Assembly (NCBI GenBank): GCA_022496805.1
Contig: CM040088.1
Span: forward strand, 28,154,452 to 28,218,451
DNA: 64,000 bases
Direction of reading: 5' to 3'
Source: Pohlia nutans
Taxonomy: Eukaryota > Streptophyta > Bryopsida > Bryales > Mniaceae
Shown: positions 59,733 to 64,000 of the stretch, one piece after another
Layout: every line of letters starts with the position of its first letter
Numbering within the stretch: the stretch's first letter is position 1
Notes under the pieces: generated by a model
Told to the model about the DNA's origin: nothing
What the model saw: only the letters and a program-made list of their open reading frames with translations
Databases searched by the model: none
Translations under genes and position numbers: made by a program

Positions 59733-60400
59733 GGCCATCTACAATTTCTTTTACTAAAAACACTCAGATAGCTTTCTACAGAGATATCACTACCATATAA
59801 GCAATGATCTCAGAACCACTTTATGACATTTAGAAAATTATGCGACCTCCCACATAAATGGTATCTACTTTTGCTATCCAGTGCATACAATACTCATGAT
59901 ATTCGGCAATACCCTCGATATATTAAAGTGATACAATGATGATATCCGCAGATATCACCTTATGTAGTTGCTACATATTTACATCATGATGAGCATTCTC
60001 GCTACATTTCAGAAAAAATCATTTTCTTTTACTAAAAACACTACAATTTCTACAATTGTAGAAATTTCAGGCCATCTACAATTTTTAGGCCACCTACAAT
60101 TTCTTTTACTAAAAACACTCAGATAGCTTTCTACAAAGATATCGCTACCATATAAGCAATGATCTCAAAACCACTTTATGACATTTAGAAAATTATGCGA
60201 CCTCCCACATAAATGGTATCTACTTTTGCTATCCAGTGCATACAATACTCATGATATCCGGCAATACCCTTGATATATTAAGGTGATACAATGATGATAT
60301 CCGCAGATATCACCTCATGTAGTTGCTACATATTTATATCATGATGAGCATTCTCGCTACATTTCAGAAAAAAATCATTTTCTTTCTTTGTATGTTTAGC
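59733..60400 (+). repeat. 355-bp tandem duplication
   Basis: ACAATTTCTTTTACTAAAAA recurs at 59741 and 60096. About 290 bp are nearly identical, through CATCATGATGAGCATTCTCG to CAGAAAAAATCATTTTC. It contains GATATCCGCAGATATC, a near-palindrome. Confidence 0.9.
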
Positions 60401-60476
60401 AGTCCTATTTTTCTGGTTGAAATCCACCTAATTTTAGCCAGTTTTGAGATCACTGCATAGAAGTTACTCCCTCTGT

Positions 60477-60741
60477 CTCATAAGAAGGTTTTCTTTTCTT
60501 TTTTCAGGTCACAAATGAAAGGAACCAGTACAACAAGTCAGGCAAAAAAACCTTCTCACCAGAAACATAGAAACCCTACAATACAGAAAGAGAATCCGGA
60601 CCACAACCTCAAAATCAAGGAAATCTAATTGGGACCGTTGAATGTGAACATTCTGGCGATCAATATTTACTCTAGAGTTGGAGCAAAACATGAAAGTTCA
60701 GAAGTTGATAACTACACGTACCTTCTTATGAAAAACGGGCT
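60477..60741 (+). mobile_element. Stowaway-like MITE S4
   Basis: It starts CTCCCTCTGTCTCATAAGAA after TA and ends CCTTCTTATGAAAAACGGG. The inner ten bases of the TIR match and the outer part is decayed on the right. Confidence 0.5.
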
Positions 60742-60864
60742 TAATCTGACCTCCGTAACCTGACTGCTTCCTATCATAACGTCTCTGTCCTGCCAAATTC
60801 ACAATTTCACTACTTTATTACATTGCCAGAAACACTTGATCTACAGGTCAAAAAGTGAGAAATC

Positions 60865-61014
60865 TAAATCTTAATCACTTGATGTATATTATAAGTCTCA
60901 AAATCTTAATCTCACAATTCAAAATCCAATTCTTCACGAATTTTCCGTTATTTGCGTTTTCGACACATGAGAGACCACAATGAGATCACTTGAGCACTAA
61001 AGGGTTAAGTGCGG
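60865..61014 (-). mobile_element. TTAA element N3, partial
   Basis: The right end is GAGCACTAAAGGG-TTAA. The reverse strand aligns with N2 over about 100 bp (CCCTTTAGTGCTCAAGTGA). Confidence 0.6.
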
Positions 61015-61063
61015 AAGGAGTAGAAAGCGAATAGTATCTTAGTTGACAAGTAATGAATTAGAG

Positions 61064-61086
61064 TTTTTTTTTTTTTTTTTTTTTTT
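61064..61086 (+). repeat. Poly-T run
   Basis: Twenty-three consecutive T. No retroelement features (target duplication or polyadenylation signal) are seen next to it. Confidence 0.6.
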
Positions 61087-61325
61087 GCACAAATTGAAAG
61101 AAAACAATTGCAAGGAGTAAAATACAGAGCCGATGAATTAGAGTTCAATTGAAGATGGAAAAAGCCCTCTCTAGATGAAAGTGGGCATCATTATAATCCA
61201 ATTAATTTCATAGTTCCAAATTTTTATGAATCCCTTATGAGAAAAATAGCAGTCTCAATATTCTTCCCGTCCGTCCGTCATGTGCTGTAATGAAAAGGAT
61301 GAAATAGATGCCATTTCTACCTTAA

Positions 61326-61557
61326 CCCCTAAAGGACCAAGAAGCCCAAATTGGGCCTCATGTTTTTTGTAGCAGTTTTGAATAGGTCCTATGTAGACTT
61401 CCATTTATTCAAATTTATTTGTCTTTTGATCAACACATGCAGTGATCTTCACTGATTCCAGTAATGTAAAATCTGGTCCTATCTGAATTATGTTTTTTCA
61501 CTATAAGATCAATTGAATTTGTCATTTTAAAACCATGAATCCTTGGTCCTTTAGGGG
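61326..61557 (-). mobile_element. TTAA MITE, family B copy 6
   Basis: TTAA-CCCCTAAAGGACCAAG and CTTGGTCCTTTAGGGG-TTAA bound a full-length B element. It has the best-preserved ends of this family here. Confidence 0.85.
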
Positions 61558-61561
61558 TTAA

Positions 61562-62440
61562 TTGATCAAATGGTGTGTGACCATATCATTCCCATCCCCA
61601 AAAACCAGAGTTAAACAGAAAGACATCTATCATAAATAATCAATACAGACCACAGCAACTGAAGGAGAGAAATACAGACACCAAAGAATCAGATACACAC
61701 ACACTTGTACAGCTGAATTTTGCTGAACTCCTCAGGCTCAAAAGAACGATAGAAAATCCTTCTTCTTGAACCCTCACTGCCTTGTTCAAAACAAAGACCA
61801 ATTAACCTCAACTGCTGGCCACTAAACTCTCAAGAATTACAAAAAATAAAATAAAAATAAAATAAAAACAAAAATCCTACCTACCTACCTGGAGCCCCAT
61901 ACACACGCTCTGGAAAAAGACTCCTGGAGAAAAAAGTTGTGAGCGAAATTCTCACGTCAGGCAAAACAAAAGCCCTAAAAAAAAGGGAGTTGGGAAGAGA
62001 TTGAAGCGGAGATATGTACACGTGTGTGTGTTTCCAAACAGACAGACTGTGTTATCCACCAGGCAGGGAGATGTTGATATCCGTCCGCCGTGCATCATTG
62101 TATGGAGGATTTGGCCAAGCTCCCATTGCATGACGACAGGTCGGTTTGTCTCCTCGCCGGATTCCAGCGCGGAACGGTCGAGTGAGACAAACCGTCCTGC
62201 ATTGTATAATAGATTGTGAAAATTCAACATTACTGTTCTTAAACAATAAAAGTCAACCGACTAACACTTTCTTTTTATAACCTTTCATGAGCGGAGGAAC
62301 CAAGCAGGAAATTACAATGGCTCAGACTGCACCGACAATGAATATGATTCCTTGTGGATTCTCAGTACCGTACAGTATTGAAAGGGGCAGGGTTTAGGCT
62401 GGGGCCCACCTCACACAGGTTTGTTCTGTTGTTCTGTTGC
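61562..62440. other. Anonymous region, no gene recognised
   Basis: AAAATAAAATAAAAA and CACACAC simple sequence occur. Frames around 62000-62230 are short, overlap on both strands and are not convincing. Confidence 0.3.
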
Positions 62441-62444
62441 TTAA

Positions 62445-62847
62445 TCCCTAAAGGAGGTTGCATGCTAAAAAGGGTTGCAAGTGTTCTTCCAGATGGTATT
62501 TCACCACGAAGACTATGGTATTAATAGAAACTGCAAATATGAAAAATGGAGCTTGGAATGGGAACTAAATATACAATTTTCTATTTCAATAATGTGTGAC
62601 GCGGAAAAAAATATATAACTACTTAAAGGGCGTTTTCTACATATTTTGAGTCGTGTGCTAGGAAAATACATAAGTGTTTTATGATCCCACAACGAATGGA
62701 AATACTCTTGAAAATCACCATATGCACAGTGCATGAATATGCACCTCCTCAAAAAATCTCCCCTCCAAATTCACACTTTTACACCCCTTAGCATTACCTG
62801 TATGCTGATACTACGAGCGTATAAAATACCCCAACATCCTTTAGGGG
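62445..62847. mobile_element. TTAA element K
   Basis: TTAA-TCCCTAAAGGAGG at the left and CATCCTTTAGGGG-TTAA at the right, 403 bp apart. Non-coding. Confidence 0.65.
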
Positions 62848-62854
62848 TTAACCC

Positions 62855-63565
62855 CTAAGAGCATGCCCAGCAGGGATTTCTCTAGAACCCCCGTGGTCTT
62901 GAATGAATGGGGACAAAAGTACCCCCTATTTTTGTCCGGTTCAGGCCCCACCTTAAAAAACAACCCCCTCTTTTAATGGTTTTTTATTCCCAAATAGGTC
63001 CCCCTAGGGTAAACAAGGGCCATAGGCCCCATATTTCCAAAAAAAATTGCCAAAAAAGCACCGAAGGTGCCCAAAATAGAAATTCCAGAAAAAAGGAGGG
63101 GTGGATGAATAGTGCCCGCATTCAAGACCACCGGGGGATTTAGAGACGGGAGCCCAACAGCTCCAGACCAAATATGTCCGCCAAACATTAAATTGAGGGC
63201 CATTTTTAACTTAGAGGAATGTTAAGCAAGAATTAGCCCAGCAACACTCCTCGTGCGAACACCAAGGCAACTTATAAAAAGAAGATTTTATGAAAGTAAC
63301 TTGATGACCTTGAAGCACGTGCCGGTGAATAGTCTTCAAGCTCGTTATTTAATTGTTGATTGAGCAAAGATGCTTGCATGGTGTGAGAAATTAGCTTGCG
63401 CCAAAGCTTCTGTAGACGACAGGGAAACTCCAAACTTTGGCTCCAAAAACTATTTTTTAGCGTTAGTGGGTAGTTGTTGGGACAAACTTCGAAGCAAGTG
63501 GAGATGACTACACCAAATTTTGGCATTGGTCCCTCCAAAACACCTGCTGCTGGACATGTTCTAAG
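62855..63565. mobile_element. MITE L2 (ends TAAGAGCATGCCCAGC)
   Basis: CTAAGAGCATGCCCAGCAGG at the left pairs with GCTGGACATGTTCTAAGG at the right, as imperfect inverted repeats. Related ends to L1. Its left end adjoins the TTAA of K. Confidence 0.5.
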
Positions 63566-63845
63566 GGCCTTGTTTCATGCAGAGTCGGGCCGGTCCTAAA
63601 ATTCAGTTCTCCACTGATTAAAAAAGCACAGATCACTTCCATGCATCCTCGATAGAACAATCCAATAGATAAAATTAGAAATTCTCCATAAAGCATCCAA
63701 TCACGTAATCCACCGATGGCATGGTGAAGTGGGTGACTTTGCAAGCTGCTTTCAACAATCACAGAGCATAGGTGGAAGTTGGAACCTCATTTTTTGTCCT
63801 TTTGGTTGTATCCACCGGACCGACGCTCACATGGAAGCCCGCCCT
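63566..63845 (+). repeat. Dispersed repeat J copy 2
   Basis: Matches J1 at 15747-16045 over its length (AATCCAATAGATAAAATTAG). As there, it adjoins a family A element. Confidence 0.65.
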
Positions 63846-63847
63846 AA

Positions 63848-64000
63848 ATTACAAAGGGGGTAAGGGCAAAACCTAGATGTATTATAAAATTTTATCTCTG
63901 CAACTTTGATGAAGTTTGGTCCAAAAGAGAAAATGAAAAGCATGATGTTTAGTAATTATCTGTACAGTCAAACTTCCAAAAATAGTTTTAGATACTCATT
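63848..64000 (-). mobile_element. TTAA MITE, family A copy 7 (cut by window end)
   Basis: Starts inside the terminal region (GGGGGTAAGGGCAAAACCT), so its TTAA end is lost. Same sub-family as A4 and A6. Confidence 0.65.

Noticed and set aside
61952..62246. Overlapping frames with cysteine/arginine-rich text
   Set aside because: Frames overlap on both strands, without support.

Overview
The window looks like intergenic, transposon-rich DNA from a land plant. It carries Stowaway-type MITE ends (CTCCCTCTGTCC), introns with plant-like GT..AG sites, AT-rich spacers and a nuclear gene resembling plant NOL9/GRC3. The exact taxon cannot be read from the sequence. No LTR-retrotransposon coding region was recognised, and almost all repeats are DNA transposons, often nested. 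No intact gene with a confident known function was found.

Layout. 1-2.5 kb: anonymous DNA with one MITE. 2.5-11.4 kb: an 8.7-kb terminal-inverted-repeat element (F1) inserted in a TTAA-flanked element. F1 holds two coding ends facing outward, four secondary insertions, a GC-rich island of stacked hairpins and a strictly 142-bp tandem array with 426-bp higher-order structure. 11.4-19.6 kb: MITE clusters, remains of an unrecognised multi-exon gene (13.8-14.7 kb, minus) and duplicated hairpins (17.6-18.1 kb). 20.0-24.6 kb: a decayed NOL9/GRC3-like polynucleotide kinase gene (minus) with MITEs in its introns and a 23S-rRNA-like fragment in one exon. 25-31 kb: MITEs and F2 (28951-30844), a short relative of F1 that encodes the same conserved C-terminus. 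31-37 kb: little recognisable. 37.1-38.2 kb: a 180-bp tandem array, a 45-nt C run and a minisatellite. 38.2-41.9 kb: a broken multi-exon gene with a possible ParB-like motif, probably from a large transposon. 46.4-51.4 kb: more TTAA elements, then a Tc1-like (DD34E) transposon 47868-50020 abutting a deletion derivative of a second Tc1-like lineage. 52.9-54 kb: a near-perfect foldback element in a TTAA element. 54.2-56.8 kb: a possible small gene. 57-64 kb: MITEs and duplications.

Two main transposition systems emerge. One is a swarm of elements flanked by TTAA with CCCTTAA/CCCCTAA ends (families A to E, K, N, T). An empty paralogous site inside the window supports a TTAA target duplication of the piggyBac/Kolobok kind. 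The other is TA-flanked CAGT...ACTG elements (Tc1, G and the foldback), plus TA-flanked Stowaway and M MITEs. The F family (ends AACAC..., 4-bp duplications, conserved protein ending in DAY) fits neither system and is the best candidate for something undescribed. All eight premature stops in the two large transposon-type genes can be explained by C-to-T (or G-to-A) transitions, as expected from cytosine-methylation decay.
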